From positions 1,170,483 through 1,234,482 of the forward strand of contig LS998015.1 of NCBI GenBank assembly GCA_900498245.1: 64,000 nt of DNA, read 5' to 3'. The position numbers and the translations under genes are program-made. A model generated the notes under the pieces. It ran no database searches, had not been told where the DNA came from, and saw nothing but the letters and a program-made list of their open reading frames with translations. The first letter of the stretch is position 1, and every line of letters starts with the position of its first letter. Shown here one piece after another: positions 24,703 through 34,600 of the stretch. This DNA comes from Candidatus Zixiibacteriota bacterium (GTDB lineage: Bacteria > Zixibacteria > MSB-5A5 > GN15 > PGXB01).

Positions 24703-25239
24703 ATGATGAAGAAGCATAATCTACGTTTCGGCCTGTTATCCTCCCTTCTGGCACTGCTTTTAATCGGCGGGTGTCTTTTGATAACAGGGACGTTGGTTAT
24801 CGACCTTTGGATTGAAAAGTCCGAGATTCACGGCACCAGTGATTTCAATTCTTTCAAGGTCGATATGTCCAGGGACGGGACATGGAACGAGCACAGAAAT
24901 GATATGAAAAGCATCGACAATGTCGGATTCCGGCTATGGATCACCAATACCGGCGGAGAAGATATTACAGGAGAACTCTATGCGTCGACAGACAGCACTC
25001 TGACCGATACGACCGAAGTCCGGGACAACGCCACCCTGATCTTCGGGGGGGCATCCTTTCCGCCCGGTTCAAGCTATATTGATTGGCCGACTTCACTGAA
25101 ATATGTTCATAATCTCCCGGCGATACGGACCTTCCTTACCGGCGGTGTTTTCACCGTCTATGGATTGACTACGACAGCGCCATTCAACATGGTGATTGAC
25201 TCAGCCGAGGTAATAGTTACGGTAACGGTCGGTTCTTAG
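24703..25239 (+). CDS. predicted lipoprotein of unknown function
   Basis: 178 residues from ATG 24703; a GGAGGTGG ribosome site overlaps the end of the preceding gene. Lipobox LIGGC at about residues 20-24. The mature part looks like a beta sandwich (VGFRLWITNTGGEDITGELY, FNMVIDSAEVIVTVTVG). Co-transcribed with the barrel protein upstream and closed by a strong terminator. Confidence 0.7.
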   Translation: MMKKHNLRFGLLSSLLALLLIGGCLLITGTLVIDLWIEKSEIHGTSDFNSFKVDMSRDGTWNEHRNDMKSIDNVGFRLWITNTGGEDITGELYASTDSTLTDTTEVRDNATLIFGGASFPPGSSYIDWPTSLKYVHNLPAIRTFLTGGVFTVYGLTTTAPFNMVIDSAEVIVTVTVGS

Positions 25240-25262
25240 ATCATCTGCAGATATGATATGTG

Positions 25263-25287
25263 GCCCGCCCCGAGGCGGGCTTTTTTT
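25263..25287 (+). terminator. rho-independent terminator after the lipoprotein gene
   Basis: GCCCGCC (25263-25269) pairs with GGCGGGC (25274-25280) around a CCGA loop, followed by seven T. Confidence 0.92.
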
Positions 25288-25600
25288 ATTTGGCCAATCA
25301 AACTCTTGGTACGGCAAATAATTCGAGCGAGAAGGACGCAATCTTTGCATTCCACCTGATTGCGTCGCAATTCCTGCAAAATATAAGTCATTGACTCACA
25401 ACGGCAATTTCTAATATGCGATGAAAACGGTTTTCTGCCGACGCACTTTATGCGCCAGAGACCTGGTGAATTAGTCTCAAAAATAGCTCATCGATCGCGT
25501 TAATATATTGTGCCATAACGGAATATACAATTTGATTGTTTGAATTATAATTCCGGCATAAAGATTGATACTTTATAGACGCGAGGTTAGTTACTCTTAA

Positions 25601-25740
25601 ATATAGTATGGCGGTGAAGGGTATTTAAGAGGTGGGGATGAAGGAGCTCCTTATGTGAGGGAGGAGCTCCTTTTAAATTGCCCAAATCATGTACTCTCAC
25701 CGCCTTTACTATATCAGGAGCCCCATTTCCCTGATTTATT
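25601..25740 (+). ncRNA. candidate structured small RNA with its own terminator
   Basis: Within a 560-base gene-free region. Nested complementary arms form a long rod: ATATAGTA (25601-25608) with TACTATAT (25707-25714), GCGGTGA (25611-25617) with TCACCGC (25697-25703), GGG-ATTTAA-AGG (25619-25632) with CCT-TTAAAT-CCC (25669-25683), and two GGAGCTCC blocks at the tip (25643-25650, 25663-25670). A separate hairpin plus T-rich tail follows at 25713-25740. No RNA family is recognised: the SRP and tmRNA hallmarks are absent. Strand is inferred from the terminator-like tail. The outer 3' arm overlaps that hairpin by two bases. Confidence 0.45.
25713..25740 (+). terminator. terminator-like hairpin after the candidate RNA
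   Basis: ATCAGG (25713-25718) pairs with CCTGAT (25730-25735), followed by TTATT. Confidence 0.45.
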
Positions 25741-25770
25741 AGCGTTTCAGCTCCCGATCAATTCTCTATA

Positions 25771-25799
25771 TTGACCCTGCCATTAAAGGGATATATATT
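25771..25799 (+). promoter_or_regulatory. sigma-70-type promoter placed against the DUF116 start codon
   Basis: TTGACC (25771-25776), 17-base spacer, TATATT (25794-25799). The predicted transcription start is at or next to the ATG at 25806, implying a leaderless message. Confidence 0.5.
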
Positions 25800-25805
25800 T
25801 CTGTC

Positions 25806-26594
25806 ATGGATGGGGAAAAGGAAAAGAAAACCGACCGCAAACTGGGCGACGAATGGCTCGATTGGGACGGCACGGCCGGAACGGAATCTACCGAGGCCGA
25901 TTATAGAGTTTTTCTCGGACTGGCTGTATTGTCGACTGTTCTACTGATCGTTATTGCCGGTTTGTTTCTCTGGCTGATATATCCCCGCCTGTCCGCACTG
26001 GGAACTTTTTTGCCGAGACTTTTTTCGCTGATTTTTATTATTTTCGGCGCGATTCTATTTTTATGGCTCCTCCTTTTTGTCTGGTCGGCGGTCACCCGTT
26101 CGCCCATTACGCGGCTGATTGCTATACCTAAACTCGTGAACCGTCTCCTCTCACTGGTGACAATGCTGGGGAAAATTCTTGGAGTCTCGAGGGATCGGCT
26201 GACAAATTCCTTCCTCAAAATCCATAATATGATCCTGGGTTCCAGGCCCTCACGGACCGAGCCGGAAAGATTGCTTTTGCTTTTGCCCCGCTGTCTGACC
26301 AAAGAGACCAATCATCGCTTGCGAGAACTTCGGGACAAGTATCAATTTAAGATGGCCACCGTCGGAGGCGGGTCGGAAGCGCGCTTGAAAATTCGGGAGA
26401 GCCGCCCGAAGATGGTAATCGCCATCGCCTGCGAGCGCGACCTGATTTCGGGATTCAAAGAAATAAATCCTTATATTCCTGTAATCGGTTTTCCCAACCG
26501 CCGCCCCGAGGGCCCCTGCAAGAACACCTGTGTCGACCCTGATTTGATAGAGCGGGCCATTCGAAATCATATTTTGGATTCCCCCGGAAATTAG
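25806..26594 (+). CDS. DUF116 family membrane protein
   Basis: 262 residues. A charged N terminus, two transmembrane helices (about 36-58 and 70-95), then the DUF116 domain: LLLLLPRCL, a glycine loop (TVGGGSEARLKI), AIACERDLISGF and a GPCKNTCVDP motif. The conserved cysteines suggest metal or thiol chemistry, but the biochemical role of the family is not established. No ribosome site is visible before the ATG, in line with a leaderless transcript. The DsrC-type module follows after about 115 bases with its own promoter. Confidence 0.8.
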   Translation: MDGEKEKKTDRKLGDEWLDWDGTAGTESTEADYRVFLGLAVLSTVLLIVIAGLFLWLIYPRLSALGTFLPRLFSLIFIIFGAILFLWLLLFVWSAVTRSPITRLIAIPKLVNRLLSLVTMLGKILGVSRDRLTNSFLKIHNMILGSRPSRTEPERLLLLLPRCLTKETNHRLRELRDKYQFKMATVGGGSEARLKIRESRPKMVIAIACERDLISGFKEINPYIPVIGFPNRRPEGPCKNTCVDPDLIERAIRNHILDSPGN

Positions 26595-26651
26595 GCGCTG
26601 TTGGAACAGCGCTCAATTATCGCTCGAATCGCCTGCATTAGGGCTTTCTGA

Positions 26652-26680
26652 TTGCAGGAAACGACAAATATTGCTATAAT
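26652..26680 (+). promoter_or_regulatory. extended -10 promoter of the DsrC-MK module
   Basis: TTGCAG (26652-26657), 17-base spacer, then TATAAT (26675-26680) preceded by TG one base away. About 30 bases before the dsrC-like start. Confidence 0.75.
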
Positions 26681-26710
26681 TAGATATCTAACTTGGAAGG
26701 AGCAAGAATA

Positions 26711-27031
26711 GTGTCTTTTATTGAGTGCAACGGCAAGAAACTTGAGATAAACGAAGAAGGATTCCTGGCGGATCCGACGCAGTGGGACAAAGATGTGGCG
26801 GCGTATCTGGCCAAATCGCAAGAAGGCCTGGAAACTTTAAGTGAAGAGCACTGGTCCGTTATAAATTTTATCCGGGACCATTATCTTCAAACCAGTCTGG
26901 CCCCGATGGTTCGGGCCATCTGCAAAACTACGGGACTTCCCCTCAAGCAAATCTATGAACTATTCCCATCCGGTCCCGCCAAGGGGGCCTGTAAACTGGC
27001 CGGGTTGCCGAAGCCGGACGGTTGCGTCTAG
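26711..27031 (+). CDS. DsrC/TusE-family sulfur carrier protein
   Basis: 106 residues from GTG 26711, preceded by AAGGAG at good spacing; the frame is open back to 26693. The C-terminal arm GPAKGACKLAGLPKPDGCV carries both conserved cysteines, Cys94 and Cys105, ten residues apart. True DsrC proteins have both, while TusE-type proteins have only the penultimate one. DsrC carries sulfur as a protein trisulfide and is reduced by DsrMK-type membrane complexes. The membrane and iron-sulfur genes follow at once, supporting that role. Confidence 0.9.
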   Translation: MSFIECNGKKLEINEEGFLADPTQWDKDVAAYLAKSQEGLETLSEEHWSVINFIRDHYLQTSLAPMVRAICKTTGLPLKQIYELFPSGPAKGACKLAGLPKPDGCV

Positions 27032-27043
27032 GGACTTTGGGAA

Positions 27044-27676
27044 GTGACTCTGACTCCCTATCAGATTGGAGTTGTATTGGCGGCCGCGGTGGCTCTGATG
27101 GCGCTGACATTTATGGTGATCAGAACTTTTTCTTTCGGGCGAAGACGCCATTATGCCGTGTCATCCGGGAAACAATCAAAGGGAGTCATTTATGCTTTTG
27201 GAAGGGGGATGTTGCCCTGGGAAAAAGAAAGCGCCTCGGGCCACCTTTTCACTTATTTTGGCGGATTTGTTTACCATGCAGCCATCTTTGGAGCCTTCTC
27301 TTATTTAATAGTACTTCTGACAGGGTTAAAAATCGGCCCGATATTGCTTCGAATTCTGCAGATTTTGCTGATTTCAGGGTTCTTCTGCGGGACGGGACTT
27401 TTATTGAAAAGGACGTTGTCGTCAAAACTTATGGCAATCAGTTCTCCTGATGACTTCTTCGCCAACCTTTTGGCGGATTTATTCCTGATTATGACCTTCT
27501 GGGTATCGTTCAATCAGCAGATGGAAAAATATTTCTATTTGATTGCTATTCTGCTACTCCTTTATATTCCGGTCGGCAAAATCCGGCATTGCGTTTACTT
27601 CTTCTATGCCCGGTTCATGATGGGGCGCTTTTTCGGACGGCGGGGTGTCTTTCCGCCCCGGATGCAGGAATCTTAA
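27044..27676 (+). CDS. DsrM/HmeC-like membrane cytochrome b subunit
   Basis: 210 residues from a GTG. About five transmembrane helices (near 8-28, 75-95, 100-118, 140-155, 160-178) with histidines in GHLFTYFGGFVYHAAIF suited to haem b binding, similar to NarI/DsrM proteins that pass electrons between quinone and a cytoplasmic iron-sulfur subunit. Twelve bases after the DsrC-like gene and three before the DsrK-like gene. Confidence 0.75.
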   Translation: MTLTPYQIGVVLAAAVALMALTFMVIRTFSFGRRRHYAVSSGKQSKGVIYAFGRGMLPWEKESASGHLFTYFGGFVYHAAIFGAFSYLIVLLTGLKIGPILLRILQILLISGFFCGTGLLLKRTLSSKLMAISSPDDFFANLLADLFLIMTFWVSFNQQMEKYFYLIAILLLLYIPVGKIRHCVYFFYARFMMGRFFGRRGVFPPRMQES

Positions 27677-27679
27677 ACA

Positions 27680-29029
27680 ATGGCAAATGAGAATCCGGAA
27701 AAAATTCCTTTTGAGGATCGTATTGAACGGGTAAAGGAAGCCGATGCCGCACGGGCCCTTAAAACCCTTCGCGAGAAAATAGATCAATCTCTGGCCGCCT
27801 ATCTGAATGCCTGTGTTCATTGCGGGCTATGCGCGGAATCGTGTCATTACTATTTAGCGGAAAAAGAAACAGCCGCCATGCCGGCCTATAAACTGCATTT
27901 GGTTCAGGCGGTTTTCAAAAAATATTTTTCTTTGTCGGGCAAACTGGCTTCCGGGTGGTATGGCGCAAAAGAACTCGACCGGGAACAGATCAAAGGGTGG
28001 ATCGATAATCTTTTCGGCCGCTGTTCTCTGTGCGGACGATGCACCATAAACTGCACCGTGGGCATAAATATTTCTCAGGTAATTCATGCCGGACGGAGCG
28101 CCCTGGCGGCCATCGATCTGGTGCCGCCGGAATTGCAGGCCACGGTCGATACGGCACTGTCATCGGGGAACAACATGGGAATCACTCAGTCCGATTGGCT
28201 GGAGACGATTTCATGGCTGACAGATGAATTAAGACAGGAGGTCGGAGACGACGGGGCGACGATGCCGATAAATGAAAAAAATGTGAAGTATCTTTACACG
28301 GTCAATCCTCGGGAGCCGAAATTTTTTCCCCTTTCGCTGGTAGCGGCCGCCAAAATATTTTACGCGGCGGGCGAAAGCTGGACCTATTCCAGCGATTACT
28401 ACGATGTCACCAATTATGGATATTTCAGCGGCGACGACAATGCGGCCGACACCATATCGAGGCGGCTGGTGAATGCCGTGCATTCTTTGGGCGCAAAAGG
28501 TCTTATATTGGGAGAGTGCGGCCACGGGTTCAGCGCCAATCGCTGGGATGGCCCCGAGTGGGCCGGCGAGGAATACGGTTTTGAGGTAAAGAGCATCATT
28601 CAGGTGATCGCCGATTATATCCGCACGGGGAGAATCAAATTGGATCCATCCCGGAATAAAAAGACGGTGACATTACACGACCCCTGCAATCTGGTGCGGT
28701 TGGGGGGAATTATCGAAGAGCCGCGGTTAATACTGCGCAATGCCGTGGAGAATTTTGTCGAAATGTCTCCCAACCGGGAGAAAAATTATTGTTGCGGCGG
28801 CGGCGGCGGGCAGCTTTCCATGACTCGCTATGCGCGGCGCCGCCTTGACGCTGGCCGTATCAAAGCGGACCAGATCAGGGCGACCGGGGCCAAGGTGGTC
28901 GTGGCGCCGTGTCATAATTGTATAGACCAATTGTCGGAATTGAACCGCGAATACCGCCTGGGAGTGGAAATAAAATCAATTGCGGAAGTGGTCGCCGAGG
29001 CCGTTATCCTTCCGGGAAATAAAAATTAA
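27680..29029 (+). CDS. DsrK/HdrD-like iron-sulfur protein
   Basis: 449 residues. Two 4Fe-4S ferredoxin motifs (C45, C48, C51, C55 and C115, C118, C121, C125) and a C-terminal cysteine-rich domain with DPCNLVRLGG, NYCCGGGGG and APCHNC, the CCG pattern that binds the non-cubane cluster of heterodisulfide reductases. With the cytochrome b subunit it should form a DsrMK-type complex that reduces a disulfide or trisulfide such as DsrC. Its last four bases overlap the end of the convergent cysteine desulfurase gene. Confidence 0.88.
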   Translation: MANENPEKIPFEDRIERVKEADAARALKTLREKIDQSLAAYLNACVHCGLCAESCHYYLAEKETAAMPAYKLHLVQAVFKKYFSLSGKLASGWYGAKELDREQIKGWIDNLFGRCSLCGRCTINCTVGINISQVIHAGRSALAAIDLVPPELQATVDTALSSGNNMGITQSDWLETISWLTDELRQEVGDDGATMPINEKNVKYLYTVNPREPKFFPLSLVAAAKIFYAAGESWTYSSDYYDVTNYGYFSGDDNAADTISRRLVNAVHSLGAKGLILGECGHGFSANRWDGPEWAGEEYGFEVKSIIQVIADYIRTGRIKLDPSRNKKTVTLHDPCNLVRLGGIIEEPRLILRNAVENFVEMSPNREKNYCCGGGGGQLSMTRYARRRLDAGRIKADQIRATGAKVVVAPCHNCIDQLSELNREYRLGVEIKSIAEVVAEAVILPGNKN

Positions 29030-30210
29030 TTACCGACCTTTTTAAGCCTTTTTTTCTGGCTGACAGCGATTTCATTGACCGCTCGGACGGCCGTTTCTAT
29101 ATCTTCGCGGGTGTTGAAAGGCCCGATTCCAAATCTGACACCGCCATGAATCTTATCGATTCCGAGCTGTTCATGCACCAGTGGGGCACAATGCAGTCCG
29201 GTTCGGCTGGCTATGTTATAATCGACGTCGAGCATGGTGCCGGTGTCGGCGGCTTCCAATCCGTCAATGTTAAAAGTTAGAACGCCGATATGGTTTTCCA
29301 GATTGTCCTGACAGTATAGCGTGACACCGTCGATAGCACGAAGGCCGTCGCGAAGCAGTTCCAGCAAATTGGCTTCATAGTGATGGATATTTTCCAAACC
29401 GCGATTTTGGATCCAGCGAATCCCGGCGTTCAGTCCGGCGATACCGGGGAGGTTTCCGGTGCCGTATTCAAGGCGATAAGGATATTCATCGAGATGGGTT
29501 CTGACAGCGGAGCGGACACCGGTCCCGCCGGCCCGGGTGTGACGAATTTCAACCCCCTCGCGGACATAAAGCCCGCCGGTTCCCATCGGACCCATCAGTG
29601 ACTTGTGTCCGGTAAAAGCGATAATATCGATATTCATATCATCCATATCGATCGGTAATTTTCCGGCAGTTTGCGAGGAATCGACCAGGAAGAGCACGCC
29701 CTTTTCCCGGCAAATCTTCCCGATCTCTTTTATCGGCTGAACGGTCCCGATGACATTGGAGCCGTGGTTCACCGCCACCAGTTTGGTGTTCTTCTTAATT
29801 TTTTTGGCAATATCACCGGGATCAACAAAGCCTCGGTCGTCAAATGGCATATGATCGACTTCAACCTTATTGTATAAACTCAGATGATAAAGAGGGCGCA
29901 GAACGGAATTATGCTCCACGTTGGTGGTGATGGCATGATCTCCCGGTTGAAGAGTCCCGAAAATGGCGAGATTCAAAGCATCGGTCGCATTATATCCGAA
30001 AATCAGACGGTTCGGATCGGTGCCGTTAAAAAATTTCGTAAGCAATCGCCGGGTGTCTTCGATAATTTCGCCGGCCACAAGGCAGAGGTCATATCCGGAA
30101 CGGCCGGGATTGACCCCGTAGTTGCGGTAAAAATGATCCATCTTTTGATAGACTTCCTCCGGCTTGGGAAAAGTGGTGGCCCCGTTATCGAGATAGATTA
30201 ATTTATCCAT
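29026..30210 (-). CDS. cysteine desulfurase family protein (class V aminotransferase)
   Basis: 394 residues. PLP-binding lysine K203 in FTGHKSLMGPMG, an N-terminal YLDNGATTFPKPE motif, and the sulfur-accepting cysteine C341 in RTGLHCAPL. This matches the SufS/CsdA-like subgroup often annotated as 'cysteine desulfurase family protein'. It releases sulfur from cysteine as a persulfide. Convergent with the DsrC-type module, so a sulfur-related neighbourhood is possible, though they are not co-transcribed. Confidence 0.88.
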   Translation of the reverse strand: MDKLIYLDNGATTFPKPEEVYQKMDHFYRNYGVNPGRSGYDLCLVAGEIIEDTRRLLTKFFNGTDPNRLIFGYNATDALNLAIFGTLQPGDHAITTNVEHNSVLRPLYHLSLYNKVEVDHMPFDDRGFVDPGDIAKKIKKNTKLVAVNHGSNVIGTVQPIKEIGKICREKGVLFLVDSSQTAGKLPIDMDDMNIDIIAFTGHKSLMGPMGTGGLYVREGVEIRHTRAGGTGVRSAVRTHLDEYPYRLEYGTGNLPGIAGLNAGIRWIQNRGLENIHHYEANLLELLRDGLRAIDGVTLYCQDNLENHIGVLTFNIDGLEAADTGTMLDVDYNIASRTGLHCAPLVHEQLGIDKIHGGVRFGIGPFNTREDIETAVRAVNEIAVSQKKRLKKVGN

Positions 30211-30320
30211 TGCGGTCCTTCACTCGAATTTTCCTCAATTATATAAAAAGAGGGCAGTTCTGTCAATATTTCCCGTGAAATTGCCGGTGGAATTGACCGG
30301 GGCCAGGGTCAAATTGAGGA

Positions 30321-31268
30321 CTAATTTATGTCTATTTCGAACCTGTGAGTTTGGCTCAATTCAAACAGTTTTGAAGCGAATTCGAGAATTAAATCTAATC
30401 GGGCGAGTTTTTCAATCCAGCGGCCGGGTATCCGGGAAATGCCGTAAAAGGTCCCTGCCAATTGCCCATATACGGCTCCGGTTGTATCGGCGTCGTCGCC
30501 CAAATTGACGGCGGCAAGGAGCCCTTTTTCAAAGGTTTTCGTACTCCAGAAGGCCCAGAGAGCGGCTTCCAGCGATTCGGCCGCGTATCCAGAGCCTTTG
30601 ATCTCCGGCGGCGATTTTCGCTTAAAGGAGCCGGAGGCGACTTCCTCAATTTCGGGACAGAGGGGAGAGGTCTCCCAGATTCCCTTTACGGGCGAAAAAT
30701 GCGGTGATAGTATTTCTTCTTTCCCAAATCCATTCAATGCCCCGACTATGAGACCTCCCAAATATCGGCAAGCATCAATACAAATGGGGGATTGATGTGT
30801 TGTTTTAGAACTTTCACCCGAAAGGGTGATAGCCAAAAGGGGATTTTTGGCAAAAAATAACGGTATCGGGGCCAATCGCATAATGGAGCCATTTCCGGAC
30901 GAAGTGGGGTCTTTCGGTCCGCAATATGGCTCTCCGCTACTGGCGAATAATTGCAGGGCCCGCGACGTTGTCCCGCCGATATCAAAACAGATTCCTGTAC
31001 TGCTGAGGTGCCCCGATTTGTACCATCGCAAGTATCTTTCGAGTTGATCGACCGGGTCAAATCTCCTTTTTTCAATAAGACTCTCCGCGAGACAGAGGGC
31101 CATCGAAGTATCATCGGTCCATTCGCCCGGATGCAGATGAAACGGGCCCCCGCCTGTCATATCGCGTATCGGCGTGAATGTTCCGGGGACGGTAAATTCA
31201 AGAGTGGTTCCCAGGGCATCTCCGATTGCCAGGCCGGTCAGGGCGCCCTGATACTTTTCGACGGTCAT
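30321..31268 (-). CDS. ADP-ribosylglycohydrolase family protein
   Basis: 315 residues. Di-magnesium site motifs of the DraG/ARH fold are all present: GDALG (16-20), EWTDDTSM (49-56), [12 protein letters not shown] near 124, and [16 protein letters not shown] near 257. It removes ADP-ribose from arginine-linked or other targets; the partner transferase is not in the window. 110 bases upstream of the desulfurase gene on the same strand. Confidence 0.92.
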   Translation of the reverse strand: MTVEKYQGALTGLAIGDALGTTLEFTVPGTFTPIRDMTGGGPFHLHPGEWTDDTSMALCLAESLIEKRRFDPVDQLERYLRWYKSGHLSSTGICFDIGGTTSRALQLFASSGEPYCGPKDPTSSGNGSIMRLAPIPLFFAKNPLLAITLSGESSKTTHQSPICIDACRYLGGLIVGALNGFGKEEILSPHFSPVKGIWETSPLCPEIEEVASGSFKRKSPPEIKGSGYAAESLEAALWAFWSTKTFEKGLLAAVNLGDDADTTGAVYGQLAGTFYGISRIPGRWIEKLARLDLILEFASKLFELSQTHRFEIDIN

Positions 31269-31336
31269 TTATTTAATCTACGGTTTGATGCTGCGGGGCA
31301 CAACGATTATTCAAGTCAGTTACCACTGGTATGTCA

Positions 31337-31375
31337 GTAAGCCCGGTGCCGGGCTAGGGGCGTAAGCGTAAGTTA
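31337..31375. repeat. possible degenerate REP-like hairpin
   Basis: GTAA precedes the palindrome AGCCCGG-TG-CCGGGCT (31340-31355), followed by GGGGCGTAAGCGTAAG. The order tetranucleotide, hairpin and GGCGTRAGCGTA resembles the left REP of the RAYT element at 11864, whose loop has GGCGTGAGCGTAGCG. The relationship is suggestive only. Confidence 0.3.
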
Positions 31376-31397
31376 TTGAATTATAGGAAATTAAAAA

Positions 31398-31471
31398 TAG
31401 CGGTGCAGGGACTCGAACCCCGGACACGTGGATTATGATTCCACTGCTCTGACCAACTGAGCTACACCGCC
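31398..31471 (-). tRNA. tRNA-Met (CAT), elongator type
   Basis: 74 bases on the minus strand. Acceptor GGCGGTG pairs with CACCGCT (one G-U at the first pair), D arm GCTC...GAGC, anticodon stem GTGGA/TCCAC with loop ATCATAA giving anticodon CAT, and T arm CGGGG-TTCGAGT-CCCTG. A T run follows. CCA is not encoded. The paired position 1-72 argues against initiator tRNA. A tRNA-Ile with lysidine-modified CAT anticodon cannot be excluded. Confidence 0.9.
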
Positions 31472-31613
31472 ATTCAATGGGGCGAAATTAATGAGATTAC
31501 GTCTGATTGTCAAGGAATTTAGCAGGCCAATGACGAACCGTTTCCCATACCGGGTGGCGGCTCGGGACCTCCTAATCGATTGACTTATTTGGAAAATGGA
31601 TTAAGTTATAAAT

Positions 31614-34600
31614 ATGCGCGGCTTTTATCCGCTAAAAATTTTATATTGGGGCCTGATTATCTGGGGGCTGCATTGTGCGCCGGTCTCTTCTGGGGTCGAC
31701 CATTTGATTATCAGATATAATCAAAAGGCGGAGTTATTACCCTATGAGTTTGTCCGGGTCTTCTGCCTTGACGACAGAGGCGTGCGGAAAATTGTCAATC
31801 GCCCCTTTCAGACTTATCGAGCCAATCGCGGCGACACCAGCGCCGCCCTTTTTATTCGCGCCAATAATGCCGCCATCGGTCGTGATGAGTATGCCTCTTT
31901 TGCCCTGATGCGGGTACAGCCGACCGATTACATTGATGAAGATCCCGTCTATATAACGCTCTGGGATTATAACACATATTTCGATGAGGAGTTTAAGGCC
32001 CTGGCGATTGCGGCCTCGGGGTACAGAAACGATTCAGCTTTCGTAATCAGGCACCTGCAGCAGACCGATACGTTCGATTTTATTTATCTATGCCGCGGTC
32101 AGGATCATACCGGTAACGGCCAGTGGGAGACGGCGATAAATTTCCTGGGCGGATTTGATTATGATTTCGATGGTCGTGAAGAACAGTTTTTTCAGACCTT
32201 TCCCGGTCGCGATCTGGAGCCGCGCGCACTCTTTTGTGTGGAGATGGAATCGCGCCGGGTGGAATGGTCCGTCCCTGTGGCCTCGGTCATTGTCGCCCTT
32301 ACCGATTGCCGCGACTCGGCTAATCCTTCAGTGATTTTTTCCACATATGGCACTCAAAATAATGTCACGCAGGGAAGATTCAATGATAATTTCGGATATC
32401 TCAGTAAAGTCAACAGCCGGGGAAATCTGGAGTTCAATTATATTATCAATGCCGATTTCAAAGGGACGATGATTGTCCCGACCGATACCGGCCATAGTCG
32501 CTTCTGCATCTATCATACATTGCCTTTCCTGCCTGATACCTTCAGTGATTCCCTGCCGTCACGCAATCCTTCTTTGTCCCTTGTTGATAGAGAGGGACGT
32601 GCCATTCGAACCATTCCGGCAACTCAGTCGATGGGATGCGGCTGGCGGGATCGTTATCGAGATAAAGATAATGCCATCTTCATGATATCCGAATCCGGTG
32701 TATTTCAAATTTATGATACATCACTGTCACTGCTGGCCGAATCCAATCCCACCGACCTGCGCGCCTTCGTCGGTAAGGTCAAGTTGGTCGGGATGGCTGA
32801 TTCGCAATATATCTTCAATGGGACAAACGGTCTTAACTTGTATACCCGCGATTTCCGGCAACTGGGAAAGAGCGGATACGGCGGGGGAGCGGTCGAACCG
32901 ATAATTTTCGATACTGCCGGCAATGCCCTTACGTTGCTGGTAAGTGATCCCAATATCGGTCAGGTCATGAATATAATCAAACGCCCGTTCGGTCAATATG
33001 TTGCCGAGATATTTTGGTACTATCGAGAACTTATCGTTATAATGGCCGTTCTGCTCCTCGCCGCCCTCCTATTAATAAATTATTTTCGTCAGCGAAGTGA
33101 GAGATTTCTCTATAGAAGCGAGGTTAAGCGCCGGGCTCTGATGTATGCCACCCCGGACCTGATTTTTGTCGTCAACAGCGATGGCGTGTTCTTGGATTAT
33201 AAGGGGAATGAGGACGAGAAACTGCTGATACCGCCCGACAAATTTATAGGCAAAAATATTGCCGAAGTTATGCCGCCAAAAATATCAGAAAGAGCCCTGG
33301 AATTGATTCGCGAAGTAATAGCGACCCGGCAGATAAGATCATTTGACTACCAGCTGGAGATGCCGGGCGGCCCCAAAAATTATGAAGCCCGTTTGGTTAT
33401 CAGCGGCCCCCGGGAAGTTCTTGTAATAGTGAGAGACATTACCGACTGGCGGCAGACGGAAGTGGCCCTTAAAGAGAGCGAAGAAAAGTACCGTACCCTG
33501 GTCGAAACCGCCGGCGAAGCGATCTTCATGGTCGATTATCACGGGGAATTTTTATTTATGAACAGTGTGGCGGCCGGGCGATTGGGAGGAACGCCGAATG
33601 ATTTTGTTGGAAAAAATATGTGGCAACTTTTTCCGCAGGACAACGCTGATGTCCAAATGGCGAGTATTCGGGAAACCATTCAGATGGGACAAAAAAAATC
33701 TGTGGAGCGTCAAACGAATCTTCAAAACCGGGTCTTTTGGTTCAATACCAGTCTTCGTCCGGTCAAAAATCGAGCGGGCGAATATTATGCGGTCATAGCG
33801 ATTGCCACTGACGTCACTGCCGCGCACGAAGCGGCCCTGGCTCTGCAGAAGGAAAGAGATTTCTCAAATTCGATTCTGGATACGGCCAACAGCCTGATCG
33901 TTTGCCTCGATGGCGAGGCGAAAATTACGATTTTCAACCGCGAGTGCGAGCGGGTCACCGGTTACAAGCGGGATGAAGTAATCGGCAGGAATTGGCCCGA
34001 CCTGTTTCTCCCCAAGGAAAAAAGCCATCCGGGACTGGTTGATTTTGCAGACTGGGTCAAGAAACATCCCGAAGATAGAAAGCAGGAACCGATCCTGACC
34101 AAAACCGGGGAACGGAAAATAATCCTCTGGTCCAATTCCGTCCTGTATTCGGAGGATGGTCAGATGACGGCCATCGCCATCGGCCATGATATTACTTCGC
34201 GGTTGGAGACGGATCGGGCTTTCCAGGAATCGGAAGAAAAAATGCGCACCATTTTCGAATCGTCGGCCGACGGCGTAACGATTCTTGATTTGGATCTCAA
34301 TATAATTGAGGCCAACCCGGCATCGCTCAAAATGTTCGGCAATGAAAAGAAAGGGGATGTGCTCGGGAAGAATATCGGAGACTTTCTGCCGCAAGAGGAG
34401 ATGGAAAAGATCCCGCAGTTGAAGCAGTTGGTCCTGAGGCGGGGGACGATGACCAATATCGAATTGCGGGGGCGCCACCGAAATGGCCGCGAGTTCCCCA
34501 TCAATGTCAACGCCTCACTTCTCCGGGGTCCCCAGGGCGGCGCCACCGGATTTGTTCTCAGTGTCGAGGATATTTCCCTTCGAAAGAGAGAGGAAATCAA

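Noticed and set aside
26960-27450. frames overlapping the DsrM-like gene in other phases
   Set aside because: The GTG-started frame at 27044 has clear membrane helices and fits tightly between its operon partners.
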